DNA of 64,000 bases from Burkholderia vietnamiensis LMG 10929 (GCF_000959445.1 NZ_CP009629.1:1-64000); one strand, 5' to 3'. Positions 23,428-31,806 are shown, counted from the stretch's first letter. A program made the numbers and translations. The notes: a model not told the origin generated them from the letters alone.

Positions 23428-25818
23428 TCACCAGCGCCAGCGCTCGCCGGCGACCTCGGCCCAGGCGTCGCTTTGCGAAGTGCAACGATGTCGCTCGGCC
23501 GTGAGCGCGATCGCGACCAACAGGTCGTCGACGCGCCGATCGAACGCGTCTTCGTTCTCGAACGGCACCTGCAGAACGGTCACGCCGTCGCGGGTCGAGG
23601 TGCGCGCGAGGCCAGCGAGCACCTCGCGCTCCACTCGCTCGAGCACGCGGACCCGACCGCGTCCGCCCGGCCGCTTCGGTTCGACACGCAGTGTCACGTG
23701 CACGTCGATCAGCTGGACCGCAGCGCTCGCATCCGCTCCGGGTGTCGCGATTACCGTCGCCGGCGACAGGGCGAGCGGGACGGCCGCGGCCGCCGGCCGA
23801 TCCGCGCTATCGAGCGCCGCATTGAACAACGCCTCGACCGACTGGAACTGGCGCACCGCGTCGGCCTTGGTGTAAAGCGTCGTCGTGCCCAGGCTCGCAT
23901 GGCCGAGCAGCTCCTGCATGTCGCGGATATCGGCGCCGGCATCGAGGCCGTGGTTCGCAAACGTGTGGCGCAGCCAGTGGGTGCTCGCGCGGCGCAGGTC
24001 GGCGGCCGCGTTCGGGTGCGTGATGGCCAGCTGGTCGGCGGCCCGCGCCAAAATCCCCTTGAAGAGACGCCCGACCACGTCCGGATGCAATGGCTCGCCG
24101 GTCACCAGGTGCGCGATCAGCGGCGTGTCGGCCGGCGCGGTTTCGAGTGTCAGCGGCACCGGGCGCATGCGCAATTGCGCACGTAGCGCGTCGATGAGTC
24201 GACGCGGCATCGGCACAGTGCGCGCGCGCCGGCCCTTCCCTACCACCTTCAGGCTCCACGCATCATCGAGCGCGCCATCGAGCGCGCTGCGCGTGAGCGC
24301 GCCGGTGGTTGCCGCGGCGAGCTCGGCGCGGCGCAGTCCGGTTGCGTACGCGAACAGCAGCAGGAAGGCATCGCGCGCAATCGTCGCCTCATTCGCCGCC
24401 CGGTCACCGGCGACGTCGAACGCCGACACGGGCCGCAATACGGTCTGCAACACGTACTGCCACTGCGCGCGCGTGAGCGTGCGTCCGGTCGCGTCGATCG
24501 GCACGGAGGGGGCGGCCGGCAGACCGGCGAACGGATTCACGCGCAGGTACTGCTGACCGACCAGCCACTCGCCCATCGCGTTCAGGATCCGCCGCGCGGT
24601 GTCCCGACTGCGCTCAGACAACGGGCCGACGAACGGCCGCCAGGCCGGGTCGAACCGCTCGACGCGGCCGCGCCCAATCCAACGCTCCGCCGGTTGCGGA
24701 TCCCGCAAAAAGACGTCGAGGTACTCGGCGCAGTCCGGCGTATTCAGCGACGACAGCGGCTTGCCCTTCACGACGATCGCCCAGAGCAACAATCGCTCGG
24801 CTTCGCGCCGGTATGCGCGGCGGGTCGCTTCGCTGCGCGCGCCCCGGATCGCGATCCATGCGTGGACCGCCTGCAGGTCGGTGTTCAGTTCGATCTGGTG
24901 CGCGGGTACCGGCGCCCGGTTCAACCCAGCCGAGCCGTCGAGTCCGGCCGGCACATGCAGCGCCTCGAGCGGCACCACGTCGGCGAGCGCGCCGGACACC
25001 GGCTGCAGCGCCGGGTGGCCGGCGGCCAGCTGCCGGCGCGGCGTCACGGCGAGCGGCGACAGGTAGCCCAAGGTGTCCGGGTGCTGCGCGATGAAGTCGG
25101 TGACGCGCTGCGCACCGATCGCGCCCAGGCGCGGCACCGCGCGGAACCAGCGCTGGCGCCGCGCCCGCATCAGCGCGAGCAGCTGCGCGAAGGTGTCGAC
25201 GCCGGCGGCCGCGAGCCGTGCAACCAGGCGTGCGTCGAACCAGCCGTCGAGCGTGTGCTCGAGCTGCGGCGCCTCGACCAGACTGGCCTCCATGCGCGCG
25301 AGCGCGGCGTCCTGGCGATCACGCAGGCGCCGATTGCGCGCGACCTTGCGATCGAGCGCGGGCGACGACGCCGGCGGATAGGTTTCGACGTACAGCGCGA
25401 CCAGCTCGCGCTCGCTATAGAACGCGTCCGGGTCCACCGCGGCGCGGAACGCCTCGAGCGTCGGCACTGCAACCGCCCCGCGCTCTGCGCCCCCCGCGTG
25501 CGCGTCGCGCGGCAGGCTGCCCGGTTTCAGGCGCAGCAGGTGCGCCGCGTCGATGTCGCGCGCGCGCCGCGCGGCGATCGTCAGCGTGTCGCGCAACGTC
25601 GCGAGCGTTCGGCGGGTGACGCGCACGTCGGCGCCCGGCGCGCCGTAGTGCGCGTGCAGCGTCGCCTCGTCGAGCCCCTCGAGGTACGCCCGGTACAACG
25701 CGAAGTGGGCGGGCGTCAGGCGCCGCAGCGGCCGGGACGGATCCTTGCGCATGACCGGTGCTTGCGCCGCGGCGGTCGCGACCTGGGACGCCGCCATTGC
25801 TACTTCGGATGCCGCCAT
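23428..25818 (-). CDS. Large tyrosine recombinase/integrase (DUF3701-type N-terminus)
   Basis: 796 residues from the ATG at 25818, with AAGGAG 5 bp upstream. The N-terminal 320 residues are a helical extension (RPLRRLTPAHFALYRAYLEG) like DUF3701 integrases. Residues about 335-440 form the SAM-like core-binding domain. The catalytic domain has ATGLRRAEL (Arg), THWLRHTFANHGLD (H-x-x-R), LLGHASLGTTTLY (His and Tyr). The length is about twice that of XerC/D. It may act in plasmid dimer resolution or in integration. No attachment site was identified. A deleted relative is at 18050-18205. Confidence 0.85.
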   Translation of the reverse strand: MAASEVAMAASQVATAAAQAPVMRKDPSRPLRRLTPAHFALYRAYLEGLDEATLHAHYGAPGADVRVTRRTLATLRDTLTIAARRARDIDAAHLLRLKPGSLPRDAHAGGAERGAVAVPTLEAFRAAVDPDAFYSERELVALYVETYPPASSPALDRKVARNRRLRDRQDAALARMEASLVEAPQLEHTLDGWFDARLVARLAAAGVDTFAQLLALMRARRQRWFRAVPRLGAIGAQRVTDFIAQHPDTLGYLSPLAVTPRRQLAAGHPALQPVSGALADVVPLEALHVPAGLDGSAGLNRAPVPAHQIELNTDLQAVHAWIAIRGARSEATRRAYRREAERLLLWAIVVKGKPLSSLNTPDCAEYLDVFLRDPQPAERWIGRGRVERFDPAWRPFVGPLSERSRDTARRILNAMGEWLVGQQYLRVNPFAGLPAAPSVPIDATGRTLTRAQWQYVLQTVLRPVSAFDVAGDRAANEATIARDAFLLLFAYATGLRRAELAAATTGALTRSALDGALDDAWSLKVVGKGRRARTVPMPRRLIDALRAQLRMRPVPLTLETAPADTPLIAHLVTGEPLHPDVVGRLFKGILARAADQLAITHPNAAADLRRASTHWLRHTFANHGLDAGADIRDMQELLGHASLGTTTLYTKADAVRQFQSVEALFNAALDSADRPAAAAVPLALSPATVIATPGADASAAVQLIDVHVTLRVEPKRPGGRGRVRVLERVEREVLAGLARTSTRDGVTVLQVPFENEDAFDRRVDDLLVAIALTAERHRCTSQSDAWAEVAGERWRW

Positions 25819-25856
25819 AGAGCTCCTTCTACTCCGTTATCCAATCGATTCCGTCG

Positions 25857-26624
25857 TCAAGCGTGCGGCGCCGCGTTTGGCGTACCGGCCTGCCCGCGGC
25901 CGACAGTCTCCAACGTCGCATGCAGGTACTCGAGAAATTGCGGGAGCACCGAGCACAGACCGATGCGCTCCTGCATCTCGCTGCGATACAGGCCCAACTT
26001 GGCTTCGTCAAAATGCCCGCCGAGATAGACCTGGCCGACCGTGTCGCGCGCGACCCGGCTGGCAATCGTTGCCCAACCGCAGTGACTGAACGGGTTGTAG
26101 TGCTGCTTGGCGAGCGCGAGGCGTTCAACAGCGGCACGCGCAACGCCCAACTGCTCAGCGTTCCACTCGAGTTGCTTGAGGGCGTGGTGGGCCTGCACTG
26201 AGTGGTGGCTGGTCCACGCGCGCTCCCAATAGCAGCCCATCTCCGGTCCCGTCTTCTTTCGAGCAATCACCAGCGGCGTATCGGCTGCGCACAGCAAGGC
26301 CATCGCAATGCCCTCGATCACCTGGCGCATTACGTTGCCGGCAGCAGCCAGCTTGCCGCTCAGCAGTAGCTTGCTGGCCACCAGTAGATCGTCGAGCACG
26401 CCGAGGCCGAATGCGGCGGCAAGACCCGTCTGCTGCGTACCCGCCCGATCGGCGGCGTCCGTGATCGGGTCCATCCATTCGAAACAGGGCGCCAGGGCTG
26501 CAGCCAACTGGTCGAGCTCAGGGCCGAGATGCGCGGCGAAGTCGGCTCGCACGGCCTCGTCGTCGTTGAGCAACGCTCGGCGCATGCCAGCGGGGTCGGT
26601 CAGTGGAAGCGCGGGCGCGTTCAT
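25857..26624 (-). CDS. Hypothetical protein
   Basis: 255 residues, largely alpha-helical (AAAFGLGVLDDLLVASKLLL; GNVMRQVIEGIAMALLCAAD). It looks like a helical bundle, but no family is recognised. It lies 38 bp upstream of the recombinase on the same strand, so it may be co-expressed. Confidence 0.6.
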   Translation of the reverse strand: MNAPALPLTDPAGMRRALLNDDEAVRADFAAHLGPELDQLAAALAPCFEWMDPITDAADRAGTQQTGLAAAFGLGVLDDLLVASKLLLSGKLAAAGNVMRQVIEGIAMALLCAADTPLVIARKKTGPEMGCYWERAWTSHHSVQAHHALKQLEWNAEQLGVARAAVERLALAKQHYNPFSHCGWATIASRVARDTVGQVYLGGHFDEAKLGLYRSEMQERIGLCSVLPQFLEYLHATLETVGRGQAGTPNAAPHA

Positions 26625-26654
26625 GTCGCTCCAGGGCGGCAGCAGCGTGTTGAA

Positions 26655-26912
26655 TTAGTGTCGCACGGCCGGATAGACGAAATCGGCGTCCGGCGTGAAC
26701 GCATAGGGCGTCGGATCGTCGCTGAACAGCACGTAGCCCTCGATGCCCTGCGCCCGCAACACCTGCACGGCCCGCCGCGCGTTGGCGACTGTGAAGGCCT
26801 CCCGCTTGCCCGGATCGATGGGACCGCCGTCGGCGGTGGGCTCGTCGCTCTCGATCAGGCGCACCATCGGCGCCGTGGTGCCGAGCTTGCGGCCGAAGAT
26901 GAGGGATTTCAT
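26655..26912 (-). CDS. Small hypothetical protein
   Basis: 85 residues from the ATG at 26912, with AGGAA upstream. Contains FGRKLGTTAPMVRLIESDEP and ANARRAVQVLRAQGIEGYVL. Not recognised. Probably first gene of the transcript containing the 255-residue protein and the recombinase. Confidence 0.55.
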   Translation of the reverse strand: MKSLIFGRKLGTTAPMVRLIESDEPTADGGPIDPGKREAFTVANARRAVQVLRAQGIEGYVLFSDDPTPYAFTPDADFVYPAVRH

Positions 26913-27256
26913 CGTGGGTTCCTGTCGGCCGGGGCCGGTGTGGTGTTCGATACGGAAAAAGTAACGGGTCGCACGGTGTCGGCGCCGCGGCGATCCCCCG
27001 CGGCTGCGGGCCGATCGCCGCCAGCGCCCTGCCCGGCCTTGCCGGGCAGGGTCGGGACAAGTATAGGGGAAAATGCGGCCGATCTGACAGACAAAAATGC
27101 TGCATCTGATAAGAATAGTTATCAGATGTGGCGCTTTTATATCGCACTCAGAAATCTGATCGCGCCCCCTATGCCGGCGGCCCGGCGTGACCGATGATCT
27201 GCAGTGGCTCGGCGCGTTCGCGTGCCGCCTTCCACCGCCACCAGGAGACCTCACCG
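26913..27256. promoter_or_regulatory. Divergent intergenic region with two inverted repeats
   Basis: Separates the minus unit (start 26912) from the plus gene (27257). It contains a perfect 11-bp hairpin at 27027-27051 (arm CCCTGCCCGGC, 3-nt loop) and a 9-bp inverted repeat at 27104-27127 (arm ATCTGATAA, 6-nt spacer). Two further ATCTGA words lie nearby. The second repeat has operator geometry. Confidence 0.6.
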
Positions 27257-27709
27257 ATGGCCCTTATCCAGATTCCCGTGCAGAACCACGACCACTATCC
27301 GACCGCCGGCATCAACCCAACCCAGGTCGCAGCGATCTATTCCGCCCCCCTCGTTCCGGGCGGGACGACGATCGAGCTGAATTCACGCGATCCTCAACCC
27401 AGCACGCACTATCCCCACGGCCGGGCCCGAACGCTCGTCTCGCCTGCTCCGGTGGCCGACGTCCTGGCGGCGCTGGCCGCGGCCGGAGCGCCGCTCGTCC
27501 CGGCCGAGCTGGTGCGCATCACGGCGTCCACGCCGCTCGATCACCATGTGAATCCGAGTGCGATCGTCGCAGTACGACCGCACCAATCGGGTACTGGCCA
27601 TGTGTGGCTGACCAACGGCGAGGAACTGTTTGTGACGCCCGCCGCGCTGCAAGCGCTCGCGGCGCTGCTGGTCGCTCCGCCCGCGGCCGTCGCGGCCGCT
27701 CACATCTGA
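27257..27709 (+). CDS. Hypothetical protein
   Basis: 150 residues, CAGGAG upstream of the ATG at 27257. Contains ALIQIPVQNHDHYPTAGINP and a C-terminal Ala-rich helix. Two similar short beta motifs may indicate an internal duplication (NPTQVAAIYSAPLVPGGTTI vs NPSAIVAVRPHQSGTGHVWL). Not recognised. Ends before a strong terminator. Confidence 0.6.
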   Translation: MALIQIPVQNHDHYPTAGINPTQVAAIYSAPLVPGGTTIELNSRDPQPSTHYPHGRARTLVSPAPVADVLAALAAAGAPLVPAELVRITASTPLDHHVNPSAIVAVRPHQSGTGHVWLTNGEELFVTPAALQALAALLVAPPAAVAAAHI

Positions 27710-27736
27710 CAGGGTTTCGCCCTGCGGTAGACGAAA

Positions 27737-27760
27737 AAAACCCGGCCGTAGCCGGGTTTT
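27737..27760. terminator. Bidirectional rho-independent terminator
   Basis: Perfect 10-bp stem, arms AAAACCCGGC and GCCGGGTTTT, loop CGTA, between two converging genes. Confidence 0.9.
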
Positions 27761-27822
27761 GGAGGAGTCACACTGGCGGCCACGGCCCATACAGGCTGGT
27801 CGGTGGCCGCCAGCGTGAGGTT

Positions 27823-28827
27823 TTAACGGCCTATATTCTGGTGCGGACCGGTCCGCAAGCGCGGCTCCCAGTCTGCATGTCCATGTGTGTATCGGACCGA
27901 ATACGTGTCGCCGACAGACGGTATGGCGATCCCAGTCGGCAGCTTATGCGCGGCGGCGGTATTGCGTCCCAGATCCTGGACGGCGTACCCCTCGGTTACG
28001 AGGAGTATTTTGCCGACATAGCGCCCTTGCGCTTCGTCCACACGCTGAACGACGACTCCACTGGATGCCAACGTCGCGGTCAGTGACGGCGGAAGGTCGG
28101 CAATCGCCGCCGCGCGATCCCTGGAATGGGGGGCTAACCGAAACACTTCCGCTTGCAGAATGGCCGCGATTCGAGGCGACAGTGCAGGGTCCATGCCCAT
28201 TTGGTCAACCGCCTTATCGAGAGCAGCCGTGTTGCTGTTCAGAAAGCTTGTGACCTTCACAAGCGAGCCGATGGCGTCCTTCCCATAGGCGGTTTCGGCC
28301 TTCGCAAGCGCCGCACCCGGTATCGGCCCCCATTGGTCCACCATCATGGCGAGGTCGATCGCGTCCCTATACATCACACTGGCGTCCGGCCATCGATCAG
28401 CGTTCGCCAAAATCTTCTCGGCGTATAAGTCGGGTCGGGACAACGTGGCGACCGGGAGCCCGGCGGTACGTTGGCCTTCGATCGGAATCCGTGCCTCCCG
28501 CACGAGCTCGAACTTTATCGGCCGCTCTCCGTCGCCAGCGTCGATCATCGTATAGATCTTGTCTCGCTCCTTGCGAACATCCCGTACGAGCCTGATGGGC
28601 TCCTTGGCTAGTTTGTTTATTTCATTGTCGGACACGAGCTCGCGTATCTGGCGGTAACCGTCGGCCGACGCGCAGAGAAAGTCGATGTCGACTGATTCCC
28701 GATATTCGTTGGCTGAGAGGACAATTGCAGTTCCGCCGCCAAAATAGCAACCCGCCTGTTCAAGCAGGTCCGCGTCGAGTTTCTCTAGGAAGCGGACGAT
28801 GTTTTGGTGATGGGGACGCTTAAACAT
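27823..28827 (-). CDS. AbiEii-like nucleotidyltransferase toxin with C-terminal KfrB-like domain
   Basis: 334 residues from the ATG at 28827, which overlaps the upstream gene by 8 bp. FGGGTAIVL followed by SVDIDFL is the nucleotidyltransferase signature of the AbiEii/AbiGii (DUF1814) family, whose members are toxins of type IV toxin-antitoxin or abortive-infection systems. The last 60 residues (YVGKILLVTEGYAVQDLGR, then AAAHKLP, SVGDTYSVRYTHG) resemble the KfrB domain, also seen at the end of three transfer proteins here, an uncommon fusion. Confidence 0.8.
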   Translation of the reverse strand: MFKRPHHQNIVRFLEKLDADLLEQAGCYFGGGTAIVLSANEYRESVDIDFLCASADGYRQIRELVSDNEINKLAKEPIRLVRDVRKERDKIYTMIDAGDGERPIKFELVREARIPIEGQRTAGLPVATLSRPDLYAEKILANADRWPDASVMYRDAIDLAMMVDQWGPIPGAALAKAETAYGKDAIGSLVKVTSFLNSNTAALDKAVDQMGMDPALSPRIAAILQAEVFRLAPHSRDRAAAIADLPPSLTATLASSGVVVQRVDEAQGRYVGKILLVTEGYAVQDLGRNTAAAHKLPTGIAIPSVGDTYSVRYTHGHADWEPRLRTGPHQNIGR

Positions 28828-29020
28828 GAAGATGTCCGTGTCCGATATCGTGCGTGAGGCGGGCAATCAATTCGCGCTCCCGCGGGTCGAGCTTGTCCAC
28901 CTCGACGTAGCGCCAATTGCGCTCATAGAGTGCGAACGCTTCCTCCTCGCTAATCACCTGATCACCAGGGCGATTCCAAGCGATGAATCGAAGCTGCGGA
29001 TAATCATTGATGTGAAGCAT
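28820..29020 (-). CDS. Partner of the AbiEii-like gene, candidate antitoxin
   Basis: 66 residues from the ATG at 29020. NDYPQLRFIAWNR and ALYERNWRYVEVDKL fit the small proteins encoded just upstream of AbiEii-like genes. Overlap of 8 bp supports a coupled pair. The antitoxin function is inferred from position. Confidence 0.6.
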   Translation of the reverse strand: MLHINDYPQLRFIAWNRPGDQVISEEEAFALYERNWRYVEVDKLDPRERELIARLTHDIGHGHLHV

Positions 29021-29088
29021 GTTGACATGGCTGCAGAAGTATGATTTCCAGTATGCCACCAATCGGCAAAGGCGTCCACCTGCTCCAT

Positions 29089-29102
29089 TTCCAACGTCAG
29101 AA
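29089..29102. repeat. Dispersed 14-bp near-palindrome TTCCAACGTCAGAA
   Basis: Located between the antitoxin-like gene (start 29020) and the stop of the gene at 29128. Confidence 0.85.
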
Positions 29103-29127
29103 GTGGCACCCCTCAGCGCGCGGCTGG

Positions 29128-29355
29128 TCAGCCAATGTAATGCTTGACGGTCCCGCAGCGCGTGCATTTGTCAGCCATATGCCCCACGTCGTGGCTCCGA
29201 TGCCGACTGTGCGGTTGCCAGTCATGGCGGCACTTCTTGGCACGAATCCAGCCAACTATCGGTCCTGAAACTAAGAGTCCGACCGCCACAACAGGCAATA
29301 CCGCGCCGAAGGAGCGCAGCGTGTCCAAGCCGAGAAGACGAATGATCGCTGACAC
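29128..29355 (-). CDS. Small membrane protein with Cys pairs
   Basis: 75 residues with one membrane segment (AVLPVVAVGLLVSGPIVGWI) and a Cys/His-rich tail (CRHDWQPHSRHRSHD, DKCTRCGTVKH) that could bind zinc. The start is uncertain: the GTG at 29355 has no clear Shine-Dalgarno, and a GGAGG-preceded GTG further up runs into a TAA after three codons. It may have lost its original start. Confidence 0.5.
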   Translation of the reverse strand: MSAIIRLLGLDTLRSFGAVLPVVAVGLLVSGPIVGWIRAKKCRHDWQPHSRHRSHDVGHMADKCTRCGTVKHYIG

Positions 29356-29486
29356 TGATATGAGCAGGACGGCCGCGACCGTGATAGCAACTTATTTTTT
29401 CACTTCTTTCCTCCTGTTCTGGTTGCGGGCGATGCGACGGCCGAGCGCAACAGGTTGATTTCCGGCCGCTTTTGGGGGAGACGCGG

Positions 29487-29813
29487 TTAGAACGTCAGCG
29501 AAATCTTAGGCCACCATTCCGATCCAGATCACGCGAACAGACGGCTTTTCTCGGCGCCAGCAATTTTCACTCCGACCATGCTCGCTCCTGTCTTGGCAGC
29601 AAGCCAGCTAAGTCCCGGCTTTTCCGGCTGCCGATCGCCAGAGACGGAGATGCCCCCTTCCGGAAAGACCATCACGTTTGCTCCAGAAAGAAGTGCTCGC
29701 TTGAGCGCCCGCATGCCGAAAGGCGCAGAGCTATCCAAGGGCACGACCATGCCGAATCCGATACGTGAAAGCGCATCGTGGCCGAAGCGTGAGATCGACT
29801 TTATGCCGGGCAT
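29487..29813 (-). pseudogene. Decayed copy of the PlsC-like acyltransferase gene at 32760
   Basis: The open part (RIGFGMVVPLDSSAPFGMRA; MVFPEGGISVSGDRQPEKPG) is closely similar to the intact gene. The N-terminal third with the HxxxxD motif is missing. A CGA-to-TGA change after KSRLFA stops the frame, and the remaining codons down to the original TAA at 29487 are still recognisable. The upstream edge runs into the stop of the 29801 gene. Confidence 0.85.
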
Positions 29814-30088
29814 GCAACGGTCGTTTCGTCGTCGCGCAGATTCGCGCCTTGGAGACCATTTCCGAGGTCAACAATGCGCAGATGGGAATGCACGATCTTC
29901 CTGCACTCGCCAGTATCAAACTTCACGATTTGCTCGCCTTCCCACGCTTGGGCCACCGTGACCACGCCATCCTTGATCGAAGCGGCATACGGCGTGTTCG
30001 TCACGTGCTCCGAAAGAACCTTTGGAGCGCTATCGGCCATTGCAACTGCAGAGATCAAAAGAAGGCTCAGTGCCGCAATTTTCTTCAT
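29801..30088 (-). CDS. Small secreted/periplasmic protein
   Basis: 95 residues. MKKIAALSLLLISAVAMADS is a Sec signal peptide. The mature part has a Cys pair (GECRKIVHSHLRI; TVACPA at the end). A C-terminal fragment of a relative is at 30789. Function unknown. Its leader holds the GC-rich element shared with 20582 and a GTTTTCCG junction at 30143. Confidence 0.65.
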   Translation of the reverse strand: MKKIAALSLLLISAVAMADSAPKVLSEHVTNTPYAASIKDGVVTVAQAWEGEQIVKFDTGECRKIVHSHLRIVDLGNGLQGANLRDDETTVACPA

Positions 30089-30174
30089 TTTTACGTCCTC
30101 GTATCCTGGCTACCGGCCGTGCGGGGCGCGTTCGCGCCAAGTGTTTTCCGATGCCGGCCGAAGCTGGCGCAGTG

Positions 30175-30663
30175 TTACGCGGGCGTGCGCTTGACCGTAA
30201 GACGGTACTCTGAGCCGTGGCTGTCGGTTGCGATTGCCGTCGCAGTGTCGAGCGGCACAGTTGCGTCAACGTGCTTCTGCCAGTCCGAATCATTCAGATC
30301 AATCACGACGTGCGCCGTGTTGTCCGCGTTGAACGCTACGACAGTAGCGACCAGCGTGAACTGGCTGTGCTCGTCGCTGTTTTGCCGCAGGTTGCGCGTT
30401 CCAACAAACGACGCAGCCTGGTAATCTGCTTCGCGGGCTTTGGTTGTTGCGCTGTACTTGGCGATATCGACGCTCGCCATCGGTACGGTCTTGGCATCCT
30501 GCCACTTACCGTTTGCGCAGATCACCGGCTGATGCGATGCGGTGTCACTGAACGTACCGTTGTTCTCGTCGGCGCATTTTGTATCCACGACTTGCGCAGC
30601 ATGTGCGGTTCCCAGGGTTGCGGCAATCGCCAGCATGGATGCAACCAGTTTTGCTTTATACAT
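30175..30663 (-). CDS. Secreted/periplasmic protein
   Basis: 162 residues with a signal peptide ending near AHA at residue 22. The mature part contains CADENNGTFSD and VICANGKWQDA (Cys pair) and a C-terminal beta-rich domain. Not recognised. A perfect AAAGCGCGCTTT palindrome lies in its leader, next to the junction at 30730. Confidence 0.6.
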   Translation of the reverse strand: MYKAKLVASMLAIAATLGTAHAAQVVDTKCADENNGTFSDTASHQPVICANGKWQDAKTVPMASVDIAKYSATTKAREADYQAASFVGTRNLRQNSDEHSQFTLVATVVAFNADNTAHVVIDLNDSDWQKHVDATVPLDTATAIATDSHGSEYRLTVKRTPA

Positions 30664-30788
30664 TTCGATTTATTTCCCGTACTTGTGGTCCCAGTTGCTG
30701 GCCGGTAAAGCGCGCTTTCACGCCGAATGGTTTTCCGATTGTTGAATTGGCTTTCCGCTGGTGCGTTCGACACCAGCAGGAAGCCAAC

Positions 30789-30920
30789 TTACGCCGGGCA
30801 CTCAACGGCGGTCGTTGTCTCTTTGTACTCGACCTTCTCCGCGTCGCCTGCCTTCACGACGTGAAGATTCGTGTGCGCGACTTTCTGGCACGTCCCGTTA
30901 TCCAATTGAACGACTTCGGG
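30789..30920 (-). pseudogene. C-terminal fragment of a relative of the 29801 periplasmic protein
   Basis: The frame ending at TAA 30789 reads VVQLDNGTCQKVAHTNLHVV ... TTAVECPA, similar to IVKFDTGECRKIVHSHLRIV ... TTVACPA of the 95-residue protein. No signal peptide or start codon remains. The 5' part is cut off exactly where the 514-bp repeat begins (30918). Confidence 0.75.
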
Positions 30921-31016
30921 TGAACTTGAACGGCTCAACCTTCTCTGTCATTGCCTGCTCCGTAATGTCTTCAATCTGATTTTATCATCTCACAATTATG
31001 CGCCCGGTAGCGACGT

Positions 31017-31030
31017 TTCCAACGTCAGAA
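31017..31030. repeat. Dispersed 14-bp motif (in repeat copy 1)
   Basis: TTCCAACGTCAGAA, 90 bp upstream of the 3' end of the tRNA-like sequence. Confidence 0.85.
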
Positions 31031-31107
31031 GCCGCCTTTTCATCGTGCGCGGCCACCCCCCACTTTTCCTCTGCCAGCATGACCGGCGTTTCCCGAGCAT
31101 TGAGTGG

Positions 31108-31209
31108 GGCGACGGCGGGACTCGAACCCGCGACACAAACTTCCCGCCTGGCCCCTCGAACGGAAACCATCGAAACAAAGAAGGCTCTTTCCAACTGAGC
31201 TACGTCGCC
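31108..31209 (-). tRNA. tRNA-like sequence with abnormal anticodon/variable region (copy 1)
   Basis: Read on the minus strand: acceptor GGCGACG/CGTCGCC (7 bp), U8-A9, D-arm GCTC...GAGC, T-arm GCGGG-TTCGAGT-CCCGC, all canonical. The segment between D- and T-arms is about 51 nt instead of about 22 (or about 35 in long-arm tRNAs). No good 5-bp anticodon stem is found; a weak fit gives loop TTGTTTC with anticodon GTT (Asn). The encoded 3' end is not a proper CCA. It is 102 nt in all. It is probably a degenerate tRNA or a tRNA mimic. Confidence 0.55.
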
Positions 31210-31229
31210 ATTAACCTGATTTTCCAGTG

Positions 31230-31415
31230 TCAAAGAACAGTCATGCGCCGAGCTTCAAATTGCAGCTTGCTACCGTCCGCAAACACACAAATGTCCACGC
31301 ACAGTTGCGGAGCCTCTATCGATACAGCGAGGTCACACGCGGTGTCAAATGCTCTGCACACATCGGCGTCCATGCTGATGCACTCGGCGGTGGTGTATTG
31401 CGGTCGGTCCATCAT
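31230..31415 (-). CDS. Small protein duplicated with the 514-bp repeat (copy 1)
   Basis: 61 residues, beginning MMDRPQYTTAECISMDADVC; five Cys. Differs from the copy at 34646 by Asp3/Gly3 only. A GTTTTCC junction is directly upstream. Function unknown. Preservation of both copies suggests it is a real gene. Confidence 0.6.
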   Translation of the reverse strand: MMDRPQYTTAECISMDADVCRAFDTACDLAVSIEAPQLCVDICVFADGSKLQFEARRMTVL

Positions 31416-31429
31416 CTTTGCGTGTTTTC

Positions 31430-31786
31430 CTAGTCGTCCTCGTGCGCAGCGTCTGCTTCTGCTGCCGTATGCCCAGCACTTTCATCGATCAGCCCCGTCG
31501 CAAGCCAAAACGCATGCTCGGGATGGAGGCGGCATAGCGCTTCAAACATTTCAAGCGATGGTTTCGTAACACCAGCGTAGGTGTGTCGCCACTTCACAGC
31601 TTTCAGCCCGGTCAGTTCTTCAAGTCGCCGCCAATCGTTACGCTCACCGACTATTCGCCGCACTAGAAGACTCATACGCTGGCCGATGCTCGCGCCAGAG
31701 TCAGCGTCGTTCGCGCGAGCGGCCAAACGCCAGTGAAGCCCAGCTACGGCCTGCTTTGCTACGCGCGGTTTCGTCGTTGCGCCCAT
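31430..31786 (-). CDS. Small HTH-like protein
   Basis: 118 residues. NDWRRLEELTGLKAVKWRH and TKPSLEMFEALCRLHPEHAF fit an XRE-type helix-turn-helix followed by the WLATG(L) segment common in phage-type regulators. Possible local regulator of the small-gene array; no target is evident. Confidence 0.6.
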   Translation of the reverse strand: MGATTKPRVAKQAVAGLHWRLAARANDADSGASIGQRMSLLVRRIVGERNDWRRLEELTGLKAVKWRHTYAGVTKPSLEMFEALCRLHPEHAFWLATGLIDESAGHTAAEADAAHEDD

Positions 31787-31806
31787 CTTCTACCCGTTTC
31801 CCTTTG

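Larger units (their letters stand above)
30918..31431. repeat. 514-bp direct repeat, copy 1
   Basis: Nearly identical to 34335-34847; I noticed only a one-base difference in a C-run and a few substitutions. It carries a start codon and 10-11 codons of a VirB4-like fragment, a promoter-like AT-rich segment, one 14-bp motif, a tRNA-like sequence and a 61-residue gene. Its right edge falls exactly on a GTTTTCC junction. Confidence 0.9.

Noticed and set aside
31045..31569. Plus-strand frames over the tRNA-like sequence
   Set aside because: The encoded residues derive from the T-arm and flanking structure; such spurious frames are common over tRNA genes, and the surrounding genes are on the minus strand.
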